Positions 15,834 through 23,093 of a DNA stretch of 64,000 nt are shown piece after piece; position 1 is the stretch's first letter, and each line of letters opens with the position of its first letter. The notes beneath the pieces are model-generated. The model was not told the DNA's origin, did no database searches, and worked only from the letters and a program-made list of their open reading frames with translations. The position numbers and the translations under genes are program-made. The DNA lies in contig NZ_JAFLNC010000005.1 in the NCBI RefSeq assembly GCF_017313765.1, forward strand, positions 186,001 to 250,000. Direction: 5' to 3'. Source of the stretch: Sneathiella sedimenti. Lineage in GTDB: Bacteria > Pseudomonadota > Alphaproteobacteria > Sneathiellales > Sneathiellaceae.

Positions 15834-15853
15834 CTTTTAAAGATGAAGAAACG

Positions 15854-16082
15854 TCAATTTGAGCCGCATAGTACAGCATAAGTATACTTTACACTTGACC
15901 AAAATAGCGGGGCAAAAACCAATATAGCAACAAATGCCAGGATTACGCCCAAAGTGTTTTTTTAATAGCCCTGGCGGCCTTCTGATTGCGAAAACAAATA
16001 CTGAAGAGTACAAGCAAATCAGAATAGCGAGTACAGGAATGAATGAGTAAATTTGGAAAGCTACTCTTGCGCAGCTATTCAT
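15854..16082 (-). pseudogene. Small two-helix membrane protein, probably frameshifted
   Basis: From the ATG at 16082 the frame gives MNSCARVAFQ and a first membrane helix (YSFIPVLAILICLYSSVFVFAI), then RRPPGLLKK. At a run of seven A (coding strand) removal of one base switches to a frame reading NTLGVILAFVAILVFAPLFW and SSVKYTYAVLCGSN, ending at a TGA at 15854. That second segment is an excellent membrane helix, whereas the unshifted frame ends in an implausible Cys-rich tail (stop at 15837). The gene is therefore read as a two-helix protein with a one-base insertion or slippage at the A run. Family unknown. Confidence 0.45.
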
Positions 16083-16112
16083 TTGACTTTCCCTATCTCA
16101 ACCCAAATTGCG

Positions 16113-16316
16113 CTAAGAAGAGATGAAGTAGTGGACGAGCACCATTCCGACAGCAAAAAGCAACGCCACAACCTTACCAATAACCATATACCGCATATTT
16201 TTCCGTTGTTTCTTTTGAATGGCAAATATCGAAGCTTGTTTATAGTCCTCTCCCTTTAGTTCAAGCTTGGAAATGCCTTCTTCAGCATTTGCCATATCTC
16301 CGGAACTGCCAGCCAT
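16113..16316 (-). CDS. Small tail-anchored membrane protein, unknown
   Basis: 67 residues. The first half is polar and acidic (MAGSSGDMANAEEGISKLELKGEDYKQAS), followed by a basic patch QKKQRKNMRYM and one C-terminal membrane helix (VIGKVVALLFAVGMVLVHYFI). The clean polar-basic-hydrophobic order supports a real protein. No family is recognised. It lies on the island between the frameshifted membrane gene and the divergent Coq7-like gene. Confidence 0.5.
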   Translation of the reverse strand: MAGSSGDMANAEEGISKLELKGEDYKQASIFAIQKKQRKNMRYMVIGKVVALLFAVGMVLVHYFISS

Positions 16317-16352
16317 ATTGGATCCTCTTACAAATTAGTATGCTTCTCAAAA

Positions 16353-16988
16353 TTGTGCGATATGATAGCACAAATCAACCATAATATTTTCTCTGCTAAA
16401 ATATCAAAAATTCCAACCTTCTTTGACAATAGCTCAACAGGAAATACTTTCTTGATAATATCAACTTTGCGGCCAGCCCAAACAAAAGCCGAAAAAATGA
16501 TAAAGGTTAATCATGCAGGGGAAAATGGCGCTGTTAATATATATCGCGCACAAAGAATTGTTGCCCGCTTTCGATCTAAGTCACTCGTTTATCAGCTTGA
16601 ACAGAATATGGAGCATGAACTCGCCCATCGGAAGATATTTGCAAACTACCTGGTGGAAAACGGCATACGGCGATGCAAAAGTTATTTCGCTTGCGGGGCA
16701 GGGGGATATGTATTGGGTTTTGTAACTGGGATAATCGGACCGGGAGCCGTTGCAGCGACCACCTATGCGGTTGAAAATGTCGTTCTTGAGCATCTGGAAG
16801 AGCAGAGAGCATATTTATGTAATAATGATTTAGCTGCCCATGCTTGCGTGGCACAGATAATTGAAGATGAAAAAGCGCATCACGATGCAGCAAAAGACCA
16901 GCTTGAAGAAAACCAGCTAATGACAAATATCCTGATACAGGTAGTCAAGTTTTGTACAGAATGCGTTATAAGGTTCGGTATGCGATAA
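16353..16988 (+). CDS. Coq7/demethoxyubiquinone hydroxylase family di-iron protein
   Basis: 211 residues, of which about 49 to 211 align with Coq7. All carboxylate/histidine ligands of the ferritin-like di-iron site can be found: E in MIKVNHAGENGAVNIY, E and H in NMEHELAHRKIF, E in TYAVENVVLEHLEEQ, and E..H in IIEDEKAHHDAAKDQ. A Gly-rich membrane-associating helix (GAGGYVLGFVTGIIGPGAVAATTYAV) is present as in Coq7. The family hydroxylates demethoxyubiquinone at the membrane in ubiquinone synthesis. The first ~48 residues are unlike the family, so the start may be at the later ATG in AEKMIKVNHAGE (16497). Being island-borne, it may be an additional or specialised copy. Confidence 0.75.
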   Translation: MCDMIAQINHNIFSAKISKIPTFFDNSSTGNTFLIISTLRPAQTKAEKMIKVNHAGENGAVNIYRAQRIVARFRSKSLVYQLEQNMEHELAHRKIFANYLVENGIRRCKSYFACGAGGYVLGFVTGIIGPGAVAATTYAVENVVLEHLEEQRAYLCNNDLAAHACVAQIIEDEKAHHDAAKDQLEENQLMTNILIQVVKFCTECVIRFGMR

Positions 16989-17015
16989 AGCGAACTGCTG
17001 AAGAACCTCTAAGAG

Positions 17016-17633
17016 CTAAAACATGCCCCCAAACCGTTGCGCAGCCATAGAATTGCAGCGCTGCTCATAGAGCTCGCATTTCGCCTGTAGTTTTTCATAT
17101 GTCTTCCAGTGCATGCCTTTGGGTTTTTTCGGGAACCACTCATCAATGCAGGTACTCCCGCCAAGCCGACGGCGGATATCTTGCGCTTGCGATAGATAAC
17201 GGAACATCGGGCTTTCTTGCTGGCTGTTATATCCGAGCCTGTAGGCCGCTCTACTCGCAAAAAGGTTGCCACCTGGGGGAAGGTGTAGCTTTGCCACCCT
17301 GGAGCCATTAGCAGGGCAAACAAACCACCAGCGCATGCCGCCATAGTGAGGATAGGTTACAGCCATTCGAACCTTGTAATCTTCTGGAGTGCCGTCGCGA
17401 TGATAATGCAGCCGCACCCATGCCGCATATGGATCGATCAGGTCCGCTTCATAGCTAATGCTAGCCCGCTCTTCATCTGTCCGGTTATTCCACCAGGTGA
17501 GGGAACCCCTAACATGCTTTCCCGGAATGATTGCCTTCTCCCGAACCAACTTGAACAGGTCCAGCGTCAAGCCGTCTTCCACAACCGTTTTCTTGCTCCA
17601 CCGATACCAGGTACCGGAACCACTTCCGCCCAT
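17016..17633 (-). CDS. Conserved hypothetical protein of alphaproteobacterial islands
   Basis: 205 residues, soluble. It opens MGGSGSGTWYRWSKKTVVEDGLTLDLFKL and contains RGSLTWW, ASISYEADL and a VTYPHYGGMRWWFVCP segment with GSRVAKLHLPPGG, then a helical Arg-rich C-terminus. The GGSGSGxWYRW opening is shared by an unnamed protein frequently found on prophages and islands of Rhizobiales and Rhodospirillales. The VCPxxGxRVxxLYLPPG-like region resembles zinc-ribbon strands, but only one cysteine (C in VCPANG) is kept there. Function unknown. Confidence 0.7.
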   Translation of the reverse strand: MGGSGSGTWYRWSKKTVVEDGLTLDLFKLVREKAIIPGKHVRGSLTWWNNRTDEERASISYEADLIDPYAAWVRLHYHRDGTPEDYKVRMAVTYPHYGGMRWWFVCPANGSRVAKLHLPPGGNLFASRAAYRLGYNSQQESPMFRYLSQAQDIRRRLGGSTCIDEWFPKKPKGMHWKTYEKLQAKCELYEQRCNSMAAQRFGGMF

Positions 17634-17802
17634 AATCCACCCAATAATTTTTTTGTCGAAATCAATAGGAAATTATACCATAAACAGCAGATTCCTGCAC
17701 CAAATCAGGCTCGGAACAGAGCTTTTTGTGCAAGACAGGAATATCTACTTTTCTCTACTTTAGATAAGCAGTTTCTGCGCCTGCGCTGGTTTCCTTACTC
17801 CC

Positions 17803-18174
17803 TTACCCCTTTTCGAAGAACCCAGGATGGTCCTGATGCTCTCCATATTTCACGATGCGCTCTCCAAAACGGCGGTTGATATGGTCGATGACGGTGGCGA
17901 GCTTTTCGGGCTTATTTGGCATTCCCGGCGAGAGAGGCGCGAACAGGTCGCCATTGCGCTCCGTAAGCAGGATCAAATCCCCAAAATGAACGGTAATCGA
18001 CAGAATGTCGCCATTCGTTCTGCGACGCATCTCCCGCCACAAGTCCTCGTAGACTGCCAGTATGAATTTAGTATCCATCGTGGGAGATATTTTCCAGCCG
18101 ACCTCCCATCGGCGATAGTCAATGAACACGATAGAAAGCTGAAACTGTCGCGCGCAAAATCCATCCCTACTCAT
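17803..18174 (-). CDS. Hypothetical protein resembling the C-terminus of Y-family DNA polymerases
   Basis: 123 residues. Features such as a FDYRRWEVGWKIS-like strand pair, a strand ILSITVHFGDL, the NGDLFAPLSPG motif and VIDHINRRFGERIV are reminiscent of the little-finger and tail of Y-family polymerases (there often VxLxxL, QxDLF and DxINxRxG). No palm or finger domain precedes it, so it would be a remnant or a stand-alone domain. A decayed copy of its first half lies at 19395-19490. The family assignment is tentative; an independent island protein is possible. Confidence 0.45.
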   Translation of the reverse strand: MSRDGFCARQFQLSIVFIDYRRWEVGWKISPTMDTKFILAVYEDLWREMRRRTNGDILSITVHFGDLILLTERNGDLFAPLSPGMPNKPEKLATVIDHINRRFGERIVKYGEHQDHPGFFEKG

Positions 18175-18186
18175 CCACCCTATTGC

Positions 18187-18873
18187 CTAACTCATTGCAG
18201 GAGCAGGCAACATCAAGAATTCTATTTTATTTCCTAATGTGTCTACACCAAACCCACTCGAGCCTTTTCCGGGACCGCGAGTTCTTAGCGTCCCAGTGGC
18301 ACTTGTTCCGTCAGTGCAATTTACGTCCCAATCTCCCGTACCAGAAATATCATAGTATGTGAAAGTAGCGTCACACGTCTTGCCATCAGTAATAGTCGTA
18401 GGTTTCACTGTCCCTGTGCGGCCAACTTGCTTGACCATGACAGGATAAACTTCTCTACCTTTGAGTACGTTTTCCCAGCTAACATCCAGATAGAAACGGG
18501 CGTTCTTTTCTTGGGTCTGAGTAGGGTAGCCGGGCTTCGAAGTGGCAATCTGCCCGCTATACACAGCCTCCACGACTGCTTTTGCCTTGTCGCAGTTATA
18601 AAGATTTGTAACTCCATCAAACGCAAGTAAGCCATGGTTTAAATCGTAGCCTTTTTTAAAGCGCTCATTCCCGCGGTAACGCTCTATAACAGCCTGTATT
18701 TTCTGGTTGCTCGCACCGCTTCCTAGGAAATGACCGCATACTTCGCTTTTCGTCGTATACCAACCAACTGTATAAGAATTAGTGAGGTCAACATCAGAAA
18801 TGTCTACTGGTTCACTCGTCGTATTGCACCCTACCAACACGAGCATCCCAAACAGAATAGCAAAATATCTCAT
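18187..18873 (-). CDS. Lipoprotein, unknown function
   Basis: 228 residues. Signal peptide MRYFAILFGMLVLVGC ends in a lipobox (LVGC, lipidated Cys16). The mature part has several cysteines (in SEVCGHF, YNCDKAK, KTCDATF and VNCTDG) that could form periplasmic disulfides. The ending KIEFLMLPAPAMS has no anchor. No family is recognised. It is divergent from the lipoprotein at 18981; the two start regions share the same AAGGATGAGATA-type ribosome site and start, suggesting relatedness of the leaders. Confidence 0.65.
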   Translation of the reverse strand: MRYFAILFGMLVLVGCNTTSEPVDISDVDLTNSYTVGWYTTKSEVCGHFLGSGASNQKIQAVIERYRGNERFKKGYDLNHGLLAFDGVTNLYNCDKAKAVVEAVYSGQIATSKPGYPTQTQEKNARFYLDVSWENVLKGREVYPVMVKQVGRTGTVKPTTITDGKTCDATFTYYDISGTGDWDVNCTDGTSATGTLRTRGPGKGSSGFGVDTLGNKIEFLMLPAPAMS

Positions 18874-18980
18874 CCTTAACTCCCATAAGCTAAATTTTAC
18901 CTACGATAGTACGACAAAGCATTAGGGAACAACGCTTATTTACCGCAAGACTTCCGCGCCAATGTGATTATATTCAAAGG

Positions 18981-19385
18981 ATGAGATACTTAATCATACT
19001 ATCTATGTTGGTTTTGGCAGCCTGTGCCGCTAACTACAAAGACCCCAATCTTGTCAAAAAATACTTGGCAGAGGTGAATGCCGAACTGCCTCAAGGGAAG
19101 CAATTTGTTTTAGAAAAAATTGAGGTGAGGGGTACTAGCCTTGTTACCGTTATTGTATTTGACGCGACAGTCATGAGCGCAGAAGAACTGACGAAAGCAA
19201 AGAAAACAAAAGACCAAGACATTCAACAGGTGCTTATTGAATATTGCGAAAGAAACCGCCCATATGCCGATCTCGAAACACAAGGGTACACCTTCAAAAT
19301 AGAGATGACTGTCAAAGGCTATAGTAGAACAAAAACAGGAGTTAAAGCCTTATCGCAACAAGCCTGTAAAGCAGCTGGCTATTGA
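18981..19385 (+). CDS. Small lipoprotein, unknown function
   Basis: 134 residues with a signal peptide and lipobox (MRYLIILSMLVLAAC, lipidated Cys15). The mature region is a compact alpha/beta protein (KYLAEVNAELPQGKQFVLEKIEVRGTSLVTVIVFDATVM) and contains CERNRPYADLETQG. It resembles small island lipoproteins with no known role. AAGGATG at the start places the ribosome site close to the ATG. It is divergent from the lipoprotein at 18187-18873 with 107 bp between them. Confidence 0.65.
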   Translation: MRYLIILSMLVLAACAANYKDPNLVKKYLAEVNAELPQGKQFVLEKIEVRGTSLVTVIVFDATVMSAEELTKAKKTKDQDIQQVLIEYCERNRPYADLETQGYTFKIEMTVKGYSRTKTGVKALSQQACKAAGY

Positions 19386-19394
19386 GGCAGGAAT

Positions 19395-19490
19395 AAAAAC
19401 GCCTTCTCCTGCGAAAAGACGGCGTAAATTGACAGAATGAAGTTAGTATCCTCGTGGAAAATATTCTTCAATCGCCACCCATCGGCTGCA
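19395..19490 (-). pseudogene. Decayed copy of the 17803-18174 gene
   Basis: On the minus strand this stretch matches the region of the 17803-18174 gene that encodes RRWEVGWKISPTMDTKFILAVYEDLWRE. Shared blocks include CCGATGGG, AATAT, CCACGA, GGATACTAA and TTCAT(T/A)CTG. A frameshift and several changes break the reading. It is too short and damaged to be functional. Confidence 0.6.
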
Positions 19491-19629
19491 AAAATACCTG
19501 TCCGTAATTGAGCAGGCTGCACAGGATTGCACCAGCCGCAATATTCACAGTCGCCAGTTTTAGAAAGGGTCGCAACTGACGCGGCAGTTTATGAGGGCGC
19601 TTGCAGAACCAAACCCCGGCTTGAGGCAT
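19468..19629 (-). CDS. Possible 53-residue membrane protein
   Basis: The frame gives MPQAGVWFCKRPHKLPRQL, then RPFLKLATVNIAAGAILCSL and LNYGQVFLQPMGGD, with one hydrophobic segment after a basic N-terminus. The composition looks protein-like, and the frame is open about 13 codons farther upstream. There is no convincing ribosome site, and its end overlaps the decayed copy at 19395-19490, so it may itself be a remnant. Confidence 0.3.
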   Translation of the reverse strand: MPQAGVWFCKRPHKLPRQLRPFLKLATVNIAAGAILCSLLNYGQVFLQPMGGD

Positions 19630-19798
19630 ATGGAAGCCAACAAGGTGGCGCGGATTATAAATAGGTCAATTGGGTAGGTACTAGATAGCACTGCATAACC
19701 TCAACCTACGGCAGTGCAAAGATTAACCTTAGTTACGTAAAAATTTTACAAAAACGCGAATTAATTTATAGTTTTCTCAACTAGAAAAGAGGGGCAAA

Positions 19799-20413
19799 AT
19801 GATCCGAATTTTAATACTCTTGGCATGCTTACTTCCATTCTCAGCCAATGCAAGTATCATTCCGATGCAAATAACCTTCAACGTTCCGGATAGCTACACG
19901 CAGTTAGACTTACATAGTGGCGAAGAATTTACTCAGACGCCCCGCTATCCATCGCCCTTTCTTGAAGGGTTTTACGCTAAATTTGAGTATGACAATGAGG
20001 TTGGCGCTGCAGGCTCTAGATCCATTCAAAATGTTGTTTTCTACGGTACGCCATTTGCGGAATTATTTCAGTTATATAACGAAACCTACGCCAGACCTTT
20101 CGCAACAGGGGAATATGACAAAACAAAGAACTCACTAAATTTATCAGCGTTTTATAACGATGGCCCGCGAAATAGCTGTCCCACCAGCGATTTTTGCAGT
20201 TATTTTGGTGGATATGCAGACTTTTGGATCAGCATACATGCCTCACCCGACGGTCGTTACAGCGAAGTGGTAACAAACAACTTTTCGGACTTCGACCATA
20301 CGCGAAGTGGGACCTACTCAATCTCTGCGGTACCATTACCCGCCGCGCTTCCGCTATTCGGAGCCGGATTGCTGGCATTTGGTTTATTTCGGAAGTTTAA
20401 GAAATCAGCGTAG
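19799..20413 (+). CDS. Secreted VPLPA-CTERM sorting-domain protein
   Basis: 204 residues. Signal peptide MIRILILLACLLPFSANA, a beta-rich mature part, and a C-terminal sorting signal: AVPLPAALPLFGAGLLAFGLF followed by RKFKKSA. The Pro-rich motif, membrane helix and basic end are the three elements of the VPLPA-CTERM tag recognised by exosortase-type systems. The exosortase is not in this window. The protein is expected to be exported, processed and attached to or released at the surface. Ribosome site AAAAGAGGGG precedes the ATG. It is a paralogue in layout (signal and tag) of the gene at 21917. Confidence 0.82.
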   Translation: MIRILILLACLLPFSANASIIPMQITFNVPDSYTQLDLHSGEEFTQTPRYPSPFLEGFYAKFEYDNEVGAAGSRSIQNVVFYGTPFAELFQLYNETYARPFATGEYDKTKNSLNLSAFYNDGPRNSCPTSDFCSYFGGYADFWISIHASPDGRYSEVVTNNFSDFDHTRSGTYSISAVPLPAALPLFGAGLLAFGLFRKFKKSA

Positions 20414-20591
20414 GATGCCGTTGATAGATATCGTGTATCGGGCCTTCACTTTTCGCGCGATTGTTCAGATAGTAACAACTGGCCACACAGTTCAGAATAA
20501 AGAACCCGATGCTTTCTGTATCAGCAAATTAGAGTATTTAGACGAAAGTTTAGTCTCAGCTTATTAAGGCTTTATGCCTAAACACGATTAA

Positions 20592-20619
20592 GGCAGATGC
20601 TAGTTAGGAAGCATCTGCC
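20592..20619. terminator. Hairpin between convergent genes, likely bidirectional terminator
   Basis: GGCAGATGCT (20592-20601) and AGCATCTGCC (20610-20619) make a perfect 10-bp stem with an 8-nt loop. The flanks are AT-rich but lack a long T run. It lies between the convergent genes ending at 20413 and 20646. Confidence 0.55.
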
Positions 20620-20645
20620 ATTTAGTATCTGTTTTATAAGAACTA

Positions 20646-21053
20646 TTATGTTCTCTTGAGATCCATCTTGTCAGTCGAGCAAAGTGTAGTGCTCATCTTC
20701 CCGGTTGTAGTCCCATCTGTATTGAACTTGACGATGCCGGATACGTCTGCGGGATATTTCGCTAGGATAGGAACCATTTCGCCGTTTTTATTCAGCTTGC
20801 CAATAAAGCTGTCAGTAACTAGCCGACCGCTATTGCTTATTGAAATATCTCCCGAGGCATGGCCATTTGTGATAGTTGCCGTAATTTTGATATCGTCACA
20901 ACGCATATTGTCGCCCCGGCTCATGTCGCCTACCCAAACACCGTCATAGGCCGTGCCTGCCGCGGTGGGTATGCTTGTGTCTTGTGGGGTCGTATTGCAC
21001 GCGGTGATGAGCAAGCAAAGGGATGCTGTCGCGACAATTTTAATAATGTTCAT
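20646..21053 (-). CDS. Lipoprotein with META/lipocalin-like strand pattern, unknown
   Basis: 135 residues. Signal peptide with lipobox (ASLCLLITAC, lipidated Cys19). The mature part is mostly beta: AYDGVWVGDMSRGDNMRC, IKITATITNGHASGDISIS, DSFIGKLNKNGEMVPI, SGIVKFNTDGTTTGKMS. Two cysteines (in NMRCDD and TTLCST) may form a disulfide. The 'DGxWxG ... xGxI ... GxGxF/L' pattern resembles small periplasmic beta-barrel lipoproteins, but no named family is assigned. It is a monocistronic island gene with an AT-rich 5' region. Confidence 0.65.
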   Translation of the reverse strand: MNIIKIVATASLCLLITACNTTPQDTSIPTAAGTAYDGVWVGDMSRGDNMRCDDIKITATITNGHASGDISISNSGRLVTDSFIGKLNKNGEMVPILAKYPADVSGIVKFNTDGTTTGKMSTTLCSTDKMDLKRT

Positions 21054-21470
21054 TTTTGTTGAGCCTTTTTATGTTTCTTGATTAGTATAGCGCTCGATAA
21101 AAGAATAATTTCTAAAATCAATTCATTCTTATCGGGTGTAAATCTTTTAATCAACCAGCGATTTCATAAACTTGGTAAACGATGGAGTTAAACATCTAAA
21201 GTCTGCTTGTTGTTTACATATCTAGGCATTTGTATCTTTACTGGGTTTAAGATCGCGATGCCGTTGTTATAAATCCTGATTGTTTTTCAGTTTCTGCCAG
21301 TTGCTCCAAACTCTCATTGTCCAAACACCACCCAAGAAGTTCATAAAATTCATCTGAGGGATGGCATAGCTAAAGCCGTAACACTCATCACGCCCATTAA
21401 TATCCAATTAAGGTTACATAAATACAATCTGAGGTAAAATCGCGCTTCGGATTTCGTTGAACCAGGAATT
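21054..21470. other. AT-rich divergent intergenic region
   Basis: About 420 bp between the lipoprotein at 20646-21053 and the DUF1294 gene. A TTG-started minus frame of ~46 codons (about 21270-21415) has no ribosome site and is not called. Promoters for both neighbours are expected here. Nothing else is seen. Confidence 0.4.
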
Positions 21471-21791
21471 TTGAATTTGTCCGCTAATTATACCATTGCG
21501 CTCATTGCCGCCGCCTATGTAGGCGTTATCAGTATCATTGGGTTCCTGGCATTCGCCTGGGATAAGCATTGCGCGGTTCAAAACACACGGCGCATACCGG
21601 AATCAGAATTACTGTCCATCGCATTCATAGGGGGAATTGTTGGCTCGATTGCCGCTCAGCACCTTCTAAGGCACAAGACACGCAAACAACCGTTTAAATC
21701 TTTTCTGTATGGAATTGCCGCTTTGCAGGTTTTGCTTATTCTCGCGTTATCATTTCCTGATATGCTGCTAGAACTCTCAGACTTTCTATGA
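21471..21791 (+). CDS. DUF1294 membrane protein
   Basis: 106 residues from a TTG start preceded by CAGGAA. Three hydrophobic segments: IALIAAAYVGVISIIGFLAFAW, LLSIAFIGGIVGSIAAQHLL and FLYGIAALQVLLILALSF. The DKHCAVQNTRRIPESELLSIAFIGGIVGSIAAQHLLRHKTRKQPF core matches DUF1294 (DKxxA, RRIPE, RHKTRK). The role of the family is unknown; in other proteins it is fused to cold-shock domains. It lies alone on the island in front of the second VPLPA-CTERM gene. Confidence 0.78.
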   Translation: MNLSANYTIALIAAAYVGVISIIGFLAFAWDKHCAVQNTRRIPESELLSIAFIGGIVGSIAAQHLLRHKTRKQPFKSFLYGIAALQVLLILALSFPDMLLELSDFL

Positions 21792-21916
21792 CAGCAACCA
21801 AGCAACCGGCTTCCTGATAGTATTGCCCTATTAACTAATAATTTTTAGATAATTTTATTGATATTTCCACACAGACCGTATTATTTTCCTACACAATCAC
21901 AACAAGAAAGGGAATC

Positions 21917-22453
21917 TTGGTCATGATACGTATATTAGCGCTTGTGCTGTGCTTACTTCCAATTTCTGCAAATGCAGCAATCTATAATTTTATCGGCCAG
22001 GGAACGACTTTCACGGGAACCGAATCCATTTCAAATAAGGCATTACTGTCTTTTGAAATTGACGAATCAGATTTTGGTAGCCGAATTAGTCTTGATCAAT
22101 CCAACAATGGCGTTTTCAAACTGATATTCGACGGTACAATAGATCAAACATCCGTCCGGTGGAATGACTTCAACGTGCCACCTGGAATTGGTTGTTTATG
22201 GGAATGTGCCTATGCAGAAACAGATTTAAATGGAACACTCGTAGATTTCACGTGGCTTGCCTTTGAAATGCCGGGGTCTTATTCCGCTAACCTTGCAGGT
22301 TTTGAAACTAGAGACACCAGGATTGGGAACCTTTATAGTAGCGGAAAATGGACTATTTCACCTGTTCCTCTTCCAGCAGCTTTGCCGCTATTTGGCGCTG
22401 GCCTGCTTGCGTTTGCGGCAATTCGTAAATTTCGCGTGATCGGGCGTAGTTAA
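21917..22453 (+). CDS. Secreted VPLPA-CTERM sorting-domain protein
   Basis: 178 residues with a signal peptide (MIRILALVLCLLPISANA from the second Met at 21923), a beta-rich mature domain beginning AIYNFIGQGTTFTGTESISNKALLSFEID, and a C-terminal sorting tag PVPLPAALPLFGAGLLAFAAI followed by RKFRVIGRS. The pattern YNFxGxGTTF..SFEID resembles the beta-sandwich of many PEP/VPLPA-CTERM proteins. A GAAAGGGAA ribosome site fits either start. The signal peptide and tag are nearly the same as in the gene at 19799, while the middle differs. Confidence 0.82.
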   Translation: MVMIRILALVLCLLPISANAAIYNFIGQGTTFTGTESISNKALLSFEIDESDFGSRISLDQSNNGVFKLIFDGTIDQTSVRWNDFNVPPGIGCLWECAYAETDLNGTLVDFTWLAFEMPGSYSANLAGFETRDTRIGNLYSSGKWTISPVPLPAALPLFGAGLLAFAAIRKFRVIGRS

Positions 22454-22581
22454 TAACAAGCATCATACCCACTCAAATTCGAACATCTTTATCGGGTAGA
22501 GTATTGGAGGGAGAGATTAACGTTCCCCCTCCAGCTACGCTTGTACATGGTAATTATAGGTACATCTGAAATGGAATATAA

Positions 22582-22603
22582 TCAGGCGCGAAATGACGCC
22601 TGA
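22582..22603 (-). terminator. Hairpin downstream of the island regulatory operon
   Basis: TCAGGCG (22582-22588) and CGCCTGA (22597-22603) form a 7-bp perfect stem with an 8-nt loop just past the stop at 22611 on the minus strand. The tail TTATATT is only weakly T-rich. Confidence 0.45.
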
Positions 22604-22610
22604 CGATGCC

Positions 22611-23093
22611 TCATGCGGAACATGCTTTCTTCTCTCGCATCTGAAACGGAACCGTCAGCACGTTTGTATATTCCGTTTCGGAGGCGACTTCTGTTTTCAG
22701 GAATGACATACCCGGCTTCCATTGTCGCCACTCATTAGTGGCGATATGCCCCTTGTAAGGTTGATCGGTCACACGCCATTCCGTTGCCTTGCGCCCATAC
22801 CAGTGACCAGGTTTTACCATCTCTATAAAACCCTTTTCCTCAAGCTCTGTTAAAGCCCGCTTAATCGTCGCAGAAGCCATATTCAGCTTTTTTTGGGTCA
22901 TGGCATAGGGGAGCAGTATTTCGCCATTATTGCGCCCGTTAAACCCGCGATGGAGCTCTGCCCAGACTTTAACAGACGCGGGCCGCAAGCTCGTCCAGGC
23001 ATCGCTGTCCAACATACGGTAGGGGAGCGGAACAAACTGCTCATGCTTGTTCCGGCCCTTTTGGTTCACACCGGCTTTACGCGGCTTTGCCAT
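22611..23093 (-). CDS. Winged-helix/replication-type DNA-binding island protein
   Basis: 160 residues. The core is a helix-turn-helix: ASVKVWAELHRGFNGRNNGEILLPYAMTQKKLNMASATIKRALTELEEKGFIEMVKPG, typical of a winged helix in which the last helix pair reads DNA. The MAKPRKAG start at 23093 has a strong GGAGG 8 nt upstream and is preferred over the ATG at 23117. It overlaps the end of the preceding gene by 17 bp and is the last gene of the alpA operon. Related proteins accompany AlpA and integrase on alphaproteobacterial islands; a regulatory or replication-start role is inferred. Confidence 0.7.
   Translation of the reverse strand: MAKPRKAGVNQKGRNKHEQFVPLPYRMLDSDAWTSLRPASVKVWAELHRGFNGRNNGEILLPYAMTQKKLNMASATIKRALTELEEKGFIEMVKPGHWYGRKATEWRVTDQPYKGHIATNEWRQWKPGMSFLKTEVASETEYTNVLTVPFQMREKKACSA

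Larger units (their letters stand above)
19386..19798. other. Region of decayed sequence between island genes
   Basis: About 410 bp. The left part (19395-19490) is a degraded copy of the gene at 17803-18174. To its right a minus-strand open frame for a possible 53-residue membrane protein occupies 19468-19629. The last ~150 bp is AT-rich and should hold the promoter of the VPLPA-CTERM gene at 19799. Confidence 0.5.

Noticed and set aside
16353-16988. Coq7-like gene considered as a ferritin or rubrerythrin
   Set aside because: The HAGE opening, ExxH spacing and Gly-rich membrane helix fit Coq7, not ferritins; rubredoxin cysteines are absent.
21270-21415. TTG-started minus frame of about 46 codons
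   Set aside because: No ribosome site, odd composition rich in Trp and Asn, and no recognised motif.
22515-22546. Hairpin TGGAGGG/CCCTCCA downstream of the second VPLPA-CTERM gene as a terminator
   Set aside because: The loop is long and no T run follows, so it was not called as a feature.
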